Positions 1-6,307 of a DNA stretch of 64,000 bases are shown here, in pieces; the first letter of the stretch is position 1, and every line of letters starts with the position of its first letter. The notes under the pieces are model-generated. The model was not told the DNA's origin. It searched no databases and saw nothing but the letters and a program-made list of their open reading frames with translations. Made by a program: the position numbers and the translations under genes. Origin of the DNA: Flavobacterium sp. CYK-55 (GTDB lineage Bacteria; Bacteroidota; Bacteroidia; Flavobacteriales; Flavobacteriaceae); contig NZ_JAHCDK010000001.1 in the NCBI RefSeq assembly GCF_018413465.1, forward strand, positions 186,001 to 250,000. The letters run 5' to 3'.

Positions 1-72
1 CCGGCTTTGATTAAATTCAGCATCCCGGTGGGCACCGGACAACTATTGCTTACTAACGTAAAAGGAATCTAA
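1..72 (+). CDS. 3' end of an unidentified gene (partial)
   Basis: Frame 1 is open from the window edge to a TAA at 70-72 and encodes a short tail ending in ...LLLTNVKGI. Codon use resembles the neighbouring genes. The next gene starts at 74, directly after this stop, as expected for two genes in one operon. The product cannot be identified from 23 residues, and chance openness of so short a frame is possible. Confidence 0.4.
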   Translation, partial: PALIKFSIPVGTGQLLLTNVKGI

Positions 73-73
73 T

Positions 74-391
74 ATGAGAAAAGCTTTTATTGTATTATCG
101 TTTATTTTTACCCTTTTGGGAATTGTTTTCGTGATTTTACCCATGGGAACTCTCGGATTTTTGCCGGTAGGTATATCGTTGCTTTTTAGCGGATTGGCCT
201 TTGCCAAATCACAAGCTTCAGATCGTTCAGTTCCTAAATATTTATTGATGTTCGGAGGCATTCTGTTTCTGGCCGTAATTATTCGCGTGATGATGCCGGA
301 CGAAGTAGCCAAAGACAGTGAACTAGAGCAACACAAAATCGAATCAAAACAAGAAGACCTCAAAGATCTTGAAGAATTAGAAGCTCAATAA
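74..391 (+). CDS. small two-helix membrane protein, unknown function
   Basis: This 105-residue protein has two hydrophobic segments, at about residues 5-45 (probably a hairpin) and 55-72, followed by a highly charged Glu/Lys/Asp-rich C-terminal tail suited to the cytoplasm. I do not recognise a named family. It starts 1 bp after the stop of the upstream reading frame and is followed by a hairpin terminator at 412-440, so it is probably the last gene of an operon entering from the left. Confidence 0.75.
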   Translation: MRKAFIVLSFIFTLLGIVFVILPMGTLGFLPVGISLLFSGLAFAKSQASDRSVPKYLLMFGGILFLAVIIRVMMPDEVAKDSELEQHKIESKQEDLKDLEELEAQ

Positions 392-411
392 TCTTGAGTT
401 ATTTAATATAG

Positions 412-440
412 AAAGCCTGCCTCGTGCGGGCTTTTATTTT
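412..440 (+). terminator. rho-independent terminator after the small membrane protein
   Basis: AAAGCCTGC and GCGGGCTTT form a 9-bp stem with one G-T pair and a 5-nt loop, followed by a T-rich run. It lies 20 bp after the stop at 391. Confidence 0.75.
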
Positions 441-453
441 GGGGTGAATTTTA

Positions 454-461
454 TACCTTTG
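454..461 (+). promoter_or_regulatory. Bacteroidota -7 promoter element (TACCTTTG)
   Basis: The octamer matches the TAnnTTTG -7 element used by the primary sigma factor in Bacteroidota. It lies 17 bp before the ATG at 479, implying a leader of roughly ten bases. Confidence 0.6.
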
Positions 462-478
462 GCAACAATTTTTTACGC

Positions 479-1825
479 ATGAGAAACATACTGATTATTG
501 GTGCCGGCCGTTCGGCATCATCGCTTATTGAATATTTACTTCAAAAATCAAACAGCGAACAACTACATCTAACCATTGCCGATTTATCGGTTGAACTGGC
601 CCAAAAAAAAACCAATAATCATCCCAATGCTACGGCTATTGCCCTAGATATCAACCATGCTGATGAACGTCAAGCGCAAATTCAAAAAGCCGATTTGGTT
701 ATCTCAATGCTGCCGGCGCATATGCATATTGAAGTAGCGCAAGATTGTGTAACATACAAAAAACACATGGTCACCGCTTCATACATCAGCGATGCCATGC
801 AAAACCTCAATCAAGCGGCGAAAGCCAACGGTTTGGTTTTTATGAACGAAGCCGGACTCGATCCGGGCATTGATCATATGAGCGCGATGAAAATCATTGA
901 TGAGATTCGCGAAAAAGGCGGCAAAATATTTTCATTTGAATCGTATTGCGGCGGACTCATAGCTCCGGAATCTGACAACAACGCCTGGAACTACAAATTT
1001 ACCTGGGCACCGCGCAACGTAGTATTGGCCGGACAAGGCGGCGCTGCCAAATTCATTCACGAAGGCACTTATAAATATATTCCGTATCAAAAGTTGTTTC
1101 AGCGCACCGATGCCTTAGAAGTAACCGGCTACGGAAGTTTTGAAACCTATGCCAACCGCGACTCGCTTAAATATCGTTCGGTTTATGGTTTAGAAGATAT
1201 ATCGACGCTTTTGCGCGGAACCATTCGTCGCGCCGGATATTCGCGCGCTTGGGATGCTTTTGTACAATTGGGCATGACTGATGACAGTTATACCATTGAC
1301 CATTCGGAACAAATGAGTTATCGCGATTACGTATGTTTGTTTTTGCCCTATTCAAGCCCTGAAAACACAGAAAAACAATTTTGTGCACAAGTAGGCATAG
1401 CACAAACCGATGATGTTTGGCGCAAGTTTGCCGAACTCGATTTGTTCAGCAACACCAAAAAAGTAGGCCTCAAAAACGCTACGCCGGCCCAGATTCTTGA
1501 AAAAATTCTCACCGAAAACTGGACACTCGAACCCTCCGATAAAGACATGATTGTCATGTATCACAAATTTGGTTACGAACTAGATGGCCAGAAAAAACAG
1601 ATTGACTCGCAAATGGTGTGCATTGGTCAAGATCAAATCTACACCGCCATGGCCAAAACAGTAGGCTTACCGGTAGCGATGGCGGCTTTGCGCATACTCA
1701 ATAAACAAATCACCCAACCCGGCGTACAATTGCCGATCAGCAAAGAAGTGTATTTGCCGCTTTTGGCCGAACTTGAAACCTACGGCATTCACTTTACCGA
1801 AACCGAAAAACCTTATATAGGTTAA
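479..1825 (+). CDS. saccharopine dehydrogenase family protein
   Basis: This 448-residue protein opens with a Rossmann fold (IIGAGRSASSLIEYL, residues 5-19) and continues with the saccharopine dehydrogenase NADP domain and the long alpha/beta C-terminal domain. Length and architecture match LYS9-type saccharopine dehydrogenase (L-glutamate forming), a lysine-catabolism or lysine-metabolism enzyme of the cytoplasm. Related carboxynorspermidine synthases share the fold, so the substrate is inferred. It has its own promoter (454-461). An Lrp/AsnC regulator follows 65 bp downstream and is a plausible amino-acid-responsive controller. Confidence 0.85.
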   Translation: MRNILIIGAGRSASSLIEYLLQKSNSEQLHLTIADLSVELAQKKTNNHPNATAIALDINHADERQAQIQKADLVISMLPAHMHIEVAQDCVTYKKHMVTASYISDAMQNLNQAAKANGLVFMNEAGLDPGIDHMSAMKIIDEIREKGGKIFSFESYCGGLIAPESDNNAWNYKFTWAPRNVVLAGQGGAAKFIHEGTYKYIPYQKLFQRTDALEVTGYGSFETYANRDSLKYRSVYGLEDISTLLRGTIRRAGYSRAWDAFVQLGMTDDSYTIDHSEQMSYRDYVCLFLPYSSPENTEKQFCAQVGIAQTDDVWRKFAELDLFSNTKKVGLKNATPAQILEKILTENWTLEPSDKDMIVMYHKFGYELDGQKKQIDSQMVCIGQDQIYTAMAKTVGLPVAMAALRILNKQITQPGVQLPISKEVYLPLLAELETYGIHFTETEKPYIG

Positions 1826-1865
1826 TCGATTTTCTGAATGTAGTTTTAATTAAAAGCCAAATACC

Positions 1866-1873
1866 TATTTTTG
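1866..1873 (+). promoter_or_regulatory. -7 promoter element (TATTTTTG)
   Basis: A TAnnTTTG match 17 bp before the ATG of the Lrp/AsnC gene, with a T-rich stretch about 20 bp further upstream. It suggests the regulator can be transcribed separately from the dehydrogenase. Confidence 0.55.
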
Positions 1874-1890
1874 GTTAAAAATTTCAACTC

Positions 1891-2361
1891 ATGAAGATCA
1901 ATCAGCTGCAAATAGAAATCGATGGTATCGACAAAGAAATCCTCCGCGACCTCATGGAAGACGCGCGCAAACCCATTTTGCAAATCGCCCATAAAATAGG
2001 CATTTCAGGCGCGGCCATTCACCAACGTTTGCGTAAACTCGAGCAAGCCGGTGTAATTTCGGGTTCAAAATTCATCGTCAACACCAAGGTTTTGGGCTAC
2101 AGTACCATGGCTTTTGTGGGTATTTATCTCGACAAAGCCGCCCGCAATTCTGAGGCGGTGCGCGAGCTCAAAAAAATTCCCGAGGTGCTTGAATGTCATT
2201 ACACCACCGGGAATTGGTCAATTTTGATTAAAATTATTTGCCGCGACAACGAGCATCTGATGCATTTGCTTAACACCAAAATTCAGGCTATTGAAGGCGT
2301 TTCCAGAACCGAAACTTTTATTTCGCTCGATCAGCAAATCAACCGCCAAATTCAGTTGTAA
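1891..2361 (+). CDS. Lrp/AsnC family transcriptional regulator
   Basis: This 156-residue protein has an N-terminal winged helix-turn-helix (about residues 12-60: KEILRDLMEDARKP...ISGAAIHQRLRKLEQAGVI). A C-terminal RAM/AsnC ligand-binding domain follows (about 68-145), with the usual VLECHYTTGNWSILIKI strand pattern. Family members form octamers that sense amino acids and control amino-acid metabolism. Its placement immediately after a saccharopine dehydrogenase gene suggests lysine or a related compound as effector. That is inference from context. Confidence 0.9.
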   Translation: MKINQLQIEIDGIDKEILRDLMEDARKPILQIAHKIGISGAAIHQRLRKLEQAGVISGSKFIVNTKVLGYSTMAFVGIYLDKAARNSEAVRELKKIPEVLECHYTTGNWSILIKIICRDNEHLMHLLNTKIQAIEGVSRTETFISLDQQINRQIQL

Positions 2362-2373
2362 TTTCAGTTGTAT

Positions 2374-2455
2374 TAGGGCGTGCCCCTACGGGTCGCGTTT
2401 TTCGCAGTGCGCGGCACTTAGCTACAACCGCTCACGCAAGCTTCCCAGAAAGCAC
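2374..2455 (+). repeat. degenerate intergenic repeat, family 2 copy 1
   Basis: GC-rich intergenic sequence beginning AGGGCGTGCCCCTACGGG, an inverted-repeat end, followed by a GCGTTTTTCGC-type core and CTCACGCAAGC. The GGGC(G/A)(T/C)GCCC end and the core resemble, in opposite orientation, the sequence at 3874-3978. Both appear to be decayed copies of an interspersed element seen between flavobacterial genes. No coding capacity is evident. Confidence 0.45.
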
Positions 2456-2506
2456 ACTATCATTCATCAGAATTTTATTTCACTGAAAACTTCATGAGTC
2501 AAACCA

Positions 2507-3391
2507 TCAAACTGCTTGTGCCAAAATCTGAGCAAAAGCTTCTAACTTAAACGAACCTTGAGGCTGGGCATTCGTTGCGAAATAATCTTCTTGCGCTATG
2601 CCGCTTCTAAAAGCTTTTCCCATTTGCAAATAACCTTGCGCATTGGTCTCGGGCAATCCGGCTTGAATCATGCCGTTGTAGGCATCTTCATCTGAAAAAA
2701 CCATCCAAGGCAATTCGGGTTTGCCCACAGCGCTGCCAACCACTTTTGCGATTTCTGAAAAAAAGCGCACATCACTCGAAACATATAAGGTTGAATGCCC
2801 CGTAAAATCTAAGGACAACAATTTTTGCGCAGCTACCTCAGCAATATCCACCGGATGCACCAAAGCCATTTTCTCGCCGGCGGCGCCAAAGTTTGAGCCC
2901 ATAATTCCGGCTTGCTGAATCAGCGGAACCATCGAAAATAAATTGGTATAAAAATAAGCAGCGCGCAAACTAATCACATCCACGTTGGTTAACGTACCGA
3001 GTTGTTGCTCTAAATAACCCAAACCATCAATCGGGCCGCAACTGTGGCCTAAATGTGCACCGATGCTGCTGAGTTGCACCACTTTTTTGAGTCCGCTTTG
3101 TGCCACAGCTTGTACATAACTATCGGCAGCTTGTTTCATAAAAGCGGGCCAATCGTGGGTGGTAAACGTGGGCGGAATCATGATATAAGCCGCATCGGCT
3201 CCGGTAAAAGTTTGCGTCAGAAAATCAGTGTCAAACAAATTGCCGATGGCTGGTTTTGCGCCCAGCTTTTCAATAGCAGTACGTTTGTTTTCGTCACTAC
3301 TGATGATGGTGATATCGTGGCCGGCGGCGATGAGTTTTTGCGCCAAAGGCAAACTGATGTTTCCGGTTGAACCGGTGATAACGTATTTCAT
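2507..3391 (-). CDS. NmrA-like NAD(P)-binding oxidoreductase
   Basis: Using the internal ATG at 3391 the protein is 294 residues and begins MKYVITGSTGNISLPLA, the glycine-rich Rossmann motif at the very N-terminus as in the NmrA/SDR atypical family. An ATG at 3445 is in frame, but it lies upstream of the -7 element at 3415-3422 and is unlikely. Members are NAD(P)H-dependent quinone reductases or redox sensors (QorB-like). The gene is divergent from an HxlR regulator with a shared operator, a common arrangement for quinone- or aldehyde-inducible reductases. Substrate unknown. Confidence 0.85.
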   Translation of the reverse strand: MKYVITGSTGNISLPLAQKLIAAGHDITIISSDENKRTAIEKLGAKPAIGNLFDTDFLTQTFTGADAAYIMIPPTFTTHDWPAFMKQAADSYVQAVAQSGLKKVVQLSSIGAHLGHSCGPIDGLGYLEQQLGTLTNVDVISLRAAYFYTNLFSMVPLIQQAGIMGSNFGAAGEKMALVHPVDIAEVAAQKLLSLDFTGHSTLYVSSDVRFFSEIAKVVGSAVGKPELPWMVFSDEDAYNGMIQAGLPETNAQGYLQMGKAFRSGIAQEDYFATNAQPQGSFKLEAFAQILAQAV

Positions 3392-3414
3392 AATTTTTAG
3401 ATTTAAATGTGAGG

Positions 3415-3422
3415 CAAAGTTA
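3415..3422 (-). promoter_or_regulatory. -7 promoter element for the NmrA gene (TAACTTTG)
   Basis: On the minus strand TAACTTTG lies 24 bp upstream of the ATG at 3391. A TTG (plus-strand CAA at 3443-3445) is 20 bp further upstream, the spacing expected for a Bacteroidota -33/-7 promoter. The -33 part sits inside the palindrome at 3433-3462. Confidence 0.65.
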
Positions 3423-3432
3423 TTTTTATACT

Positions 3433-3462
3433 TACTTTTGTACAAGTACCTACCAAAAAGTA
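3433..3462. promoter_or_regulatory. probable HxlR operator palindrome in the divergent promoter
   Basis: A 30-bp interrupted palindrome with outer arms TACTTTT and AAAAGTA and an inner GTAC...GTAC symmetry. It lies between the NmrA gene and the HxlR gene. It contains the -7 element of the HxlR promoter (TACTTTTG, 3433-3440) and the -33 of the NmrA promoter. HxlR-family operators are typically TACT-type palindromes, so a repressor bound here would block both promoters. Confidence 0.6.
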
Positions 3463-3468
3463 TGTAAA

Positions 3469-3843
3469 ATGTATCAGATCAAAGAAGCTTCAACCAACCA
3501 TGAAAATAAGCAGCAAATTACGGTAGCTTGCCCGGTGAGTTTTACGCTCGAAAAACTAGGCGGGCGTTGGAAACCCATTATTTTGTGGAATTTGCGCGAC
3601 AGACAAAAACGCTACAGCGAACTCAAAAAAGCCATTGTTCCGATTACCGAAAAAATGCTCATTCAACATTTAAAACAACTTGAAGCCGATGGTTTGGTGA
3701 TCAGAAAAGTGGTTGAAGTAATGCCGCCGCACGTTACTTACGAGCTCGCCGAAGCCGGTAAAGAATTACTGCCCGCCTTAGACACTTTGGCCAAATGGGG
3801 TTTGAAACATCAAACTATGGCCGGAAACGAAACGGTTGATTGA
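3469..3843 (+). CDS. HxlR family winged-helix transcriptional regulator
   Basis: The ATG at 3469 gives a 124-residue protein. The alternative ATG at 3409 would place the start upstream of the promoter and operator. The HxlR core is clear: CPVSFTLEKLGGRWKPIIL, then RYSELKKAI, the recognition helix ITEKMLIQHLKQLEADGLV and the beta-wing. Cys21 sits just before helix 1, where YodB/HypR-type relatives carry their redox- or electrophile-sensing cysteine. It probably autoregulates and represses the divergent NmrA-like reductase, which makes quinone or electrophile stress the likely signal (inference). Confidence 0.9.
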   Translation: MYQIKEASTNHENKQQITVACPVSFTLEKLGGRWKPIILWNLRDRQKRYSELKKAIVPITEKMLIQHLKQLEADGLVIRKVVEVMPPHVTYELAEAGKELLPALDTLAKWGLKHQTMAGNETVD

Positions 3844-3873
3844 AGCTGAACCCACTCAAAATAGAAACTCCGA

Positions 3874-3978
3874 ACCGCGTTAGGGATGGAAGCTTTGTTT
3901 GAGCTCGCGCCGAAGGATGAGGCGCAGCGAGTGCGCACAGCCCGGCGTGGCCCCAAGGAACGACGGCCGCGCAACGCC
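3874..3978 (-). repeat. degenerate intergenic repeat, family 2 copy 2
   Basis: GC-rich sequence running from CCGCGTTAGGGATGGAAGC to GCGCAACGCC, with internal short inverted repeats (GAGCTCGCGC / GCGCAGCGAG). It resembles the element at 2374-2455 in the opposite sense and flavobacterial CGCGTTAGGGAT...GGGCACGCCC repeats. It fills the convergent gap between the HxlR gene and the T9SS-secreted protein. I see no ORF in it. Confidence 0.45.
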
Positions 3979-4007
3979 AAAAAAAATCCGCCTCAAGTGA
4001 AGCGGAT
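3979..4007 (-). terminator. terminator of the T9SS-secreted protein gene
   Basis: ATCCGC and GCGGAT form a stem around a roughly 10-nt loop. On the minus strand the hairpin is followed by eight T residues (the A-run at 3979-3986). It lies about 20 bp beyond the stop at 4026. Confidence 0.75.
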
Positions 4008-4025
4008 GATTTATTTTTATTGGTT

Positions 4026-5540
4026 TTATTTTTTAATCAACTTGGTTTTATAGAAACCTTTTTGGGTTTGAACATTGAGCAGATAATTGCCTTTAGCTAA
4101 ATTGGTAAGGTTGATTTCTCTGGTTTTTTGCCGGGTTTCGAGCAAAAGTTCTCCGGTAATATTATACAGCGAAACCGAATCAACTTCTTGCAAAAAAGTA
4201 ATTTTGTCGTCTGCCGGATTGGGTGTAAAAAGCACTGAAGAATCGTCTAATTCTGAAATTTCAAGACCCAAGCTATCGGGCGCGAGTTTTACAACCCAGA
4301 GGTCAGTACCTCCGTGATTGCCGGTAAAATTACCCGTATTAGATTGGGCATAACCTGCCATGATGTATCCACCATCGGTTGTTCGTTGAATGGTGCTTGT
4401 CCCATCATAAGATGTTCCGCCAAAGCACTTTTGCCACTGAATAACTCCTGTACTGGTTATCTTGACCAACCAAGCATCTTGCTGACCATTGTTGGCTCCG
4501 GTCACGTTGCCGCTGTAGGATGAATCTGAAACTCCGGCAATGATGTAACCACCCTCAGGCGTTTGTTGTATGGATTTGGCAATATCAAAAAATCCGTCGC
4601 CTCCGTAATCTTTTCGCCATTCATAATCGCCAACACTATTGACTTTGATAACTCCGTAATTATGCCCGGTTTCATTGCCAATCTGGCTGACTACATCACC
4701 CACCATAATGTAACCGCCGTCTGAAGTTTGTATCACATTTTGAGCCGTGTCGGTATCTGCATAAATTTTTTCCCATTCAAAATCGCCGTTATTGGCCAAT
4801 TTTACTAGCCAATAATTTCCTGAGCTGTGATCTCCGGCAGCAATATAGCCACCATCAGCAGTTTGCTGAATACTCAGAAAATTATCAATGGTAGTGGTTC
4901 CCAAACATTGTTGCCATTCGATAACACCAGTATTACTGAGTTTAATGATCCAACCATCGGTAAAACCGTGAAAACCGACAACATCTCCGTTGACCGGCAT
5001 AATATTGTTGTCATACGAATAACAACTTCCGGCCACGATATATCCGCCATCGGTAGTTTGCTTGACACTGTAGGCGGTTTCTTTGTCATCGCCGCCGTAT
5101 TTTTTTTGCCATTCAATGGTTCCGTCAGGAGATAGTTTTACTACCCAAAAATCTTTATCACCTCTGTAATTGGTAATATCGCCTTCAATAGATTCTGAAA
5201 CGCCCACTACAATATAGCCGCCATCAGTGGTTTGTTGTATGTTGTTGGCGCGATCATCTCTGAGCCCACCGTAGGTTTTTTGCCATTCAAGAGCACCTGC
5301 TGCGTCAAGCTTGAGCACCCAAAAATCATAGCTGCCATGGTTGCTGGTAATATCACCGTTTGAAGAAGTAGTATAACCTGCCACAATGTAACCGCCATCA
5401 GTAGTTTGTTTGATACTGTTGGCAACCTCTGAACCTGAACCACCATAAAGTTTTTGCCAAACAACAGCCGGAACCTGAGCTTTGATACTCAACGCGCAAA
5501 GCAATACACAAATACCAATACCTTTTTTGAACATTATCAT
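4026..5540 (-). CDS. T9SS type A sorting-domain protein with seven QTxDGGYI repeats
   Basis: This 504-residue protein has an N-terminal signal peptide (MFKKGIGICVLLCALSIKAQ; the ATG at 5534 is an alternative start). Seven repeats of about 50-65 residues follow, each built on QTTDGGYIVAG...WVVKL...G.IEWQK.YGG. The C-terminal ~75 residues (LFTPNPADDKITF to KGFYKTKLIKK) are a type IX secretion sorting domain. Seven repeats suggest a seven-bladed beta-propeller. The product should be exported through the T9SS and either attached to the surface or released. Ligand or enzymatic role unknown. It lies 5 bp after the zinc peptidase gene, so the two are co-transcribed. Confidence 0.88.
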   Translation of the reverse strand: MIMFKKGIGICVLLCALSIKAQVPAVVWQKLYGGSGSEVANSIKQTTDGGYIVAGYTTSSNGDITSNHGSYDFWVLKLDAAGALEWQKTYGGLRDDRANNIQQTTDGGYIVVGVSESIEGDITNYRGDKDFWVVKLSPDGTIEWQKKYGGDDKETAYSVKQTTDGGYIVAGSCYSYDNNIMPVNGDVVGFHGFTDGWIIKLSNTGVIEWQQCLGTTTIDNFLSIQQTADGGYIAAGDHSSGNYWLVKLANNGDFEWEKIYADTDTAQNVIQTSDGGYIMVGDVVSQIGNETGHNYGVIKVNSVGDYEWRKDYGGDGFFDIAKSIQQTPEGGYIIAGVSDSSYSGNVTGANNGQQDAWLVKITSTGVIQWQKCFGGTSYDGTSTIQRTTDGGYIMAGYAQSNTGNFTGNHGGTDLWVVKLAPDSLGLEISELDDSSVLFTPNPADDKITFLQEVDSVSLYNITGELLLETRQKTREINLTNLAKGNYLLNVQTQKGFYKTKLIKK

Positions 5541-5545
5541 CTAGA

Positions 5546-6214
5546 TTACCTTCTGTTGGTATATACCATGATGTAGTATAGCAAAGTTGCAATTGAACCT
5601 ATCGCTGCCACAACATAAGTGCGCGCAGCCCATTTAAGTGCATCTTGTGCGCCGGCTTGCTCTTCACGCGTGAGCATGTGTTTGTTCTCGAGCCAAGCCA
5701 GTGCGCGGTTACTCGCATCGTATTCAACCGGTAAAGTGATGACTGAAAATAAAGTAGTTGCAGCAAAAAGCACAATTCCCACCAACAACAATTGCGGAAA
5801 AGATTTGATCATCAAGATTCCGGCAATCAAAACCCATTGCACCCAATTAGAAGCTACCGATACAACCGGCACCAATTTAGAACGCATTTCAAGCCAACTG
5901 TAGGCTTGGGCGTGTTGCACGGCGTGACCGCATTCGTGCGCAGCAACGGCAGCAGCAGCGGCATTGCGTTGGTTGTATACCGCCTCGCTCAAATTGACCG
6001 TTTTGTCAGTAGGGTTGTAGTGATCGGTCAGTTGTCCTTCAACTGAAATTACTTGTACGTCTCTGATTCCGTGATCGGCGAGCATTTTCTCGGCGATTTC
6101 TTTTCCGGACATGCCGTTTTGCAAATGCAATTCTGAGTAATGTTCAAACTTACTTTTGAGTCGTGAGCTTACGAGCCAGCTCACCAACATAATAAGACCT
6201 CCTAATAGTAACAT
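5546..6214 (-). CDS. zinc metallopeptidase, YugP family (Zn_peptidase_2)
   Basis: This 222-residue membrane protein has an N-terminal hydrophobic segment (residues 2-15), the zinc-binding HECGH motif at residues 93-97 and two or three C-terminal membrane helices. It matches the neutral zinc metallopeptidase family typified by YugP, usually around 225 residues. The cellular substrate is unknown in this family. It is the first gene of a two-gene unit with the T9SS-secreted repeat protein, 5 bp apart. Confidence 0.88.
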   Translation of the reverse strand: MLLLGGLIMLVSWLVSSRLKSKFEHYSELHLQNGMSGKEIAEKMLADHGIRDVQVISVEGQLTDHYNPTDKTVNLSEAVYNQRNAAAAAVAAHECGHAVQHAQAYSWLEMRSKLVPVVSVASNWVQWVLIAGILMIKSFPQLLLVGIVLFAATTLFSVITLPVEYDASNRALAWLENKHMLTREEQAGAQDALKWAARTYVVAAIGSIATLLYYIMVYTNRR

Positions 6215-6307
6215 AATTTTATTTTTTAGTTTTTAAAAGTACACATTGGTTGTCAAATTACAAGCCATTTGACTTCGGCTTAACATTTCATGCAATTTTG
6301 TCAGGTT

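Noticed and set aside
43..363. A 106-codon minus-strand frame opposite the first small membrane protein
   Set aside because: Antisense to a membrane protein with plausible helices and terminator; serine/lysine-rich nonsense translation.
2291..2497. A 68-codon plus-strand frame after the Lrp/AsnC gene
   Set aside because: It starts inside the Lrp gene in another frame and reads through the GC-rich repeat; no promoter, no family.
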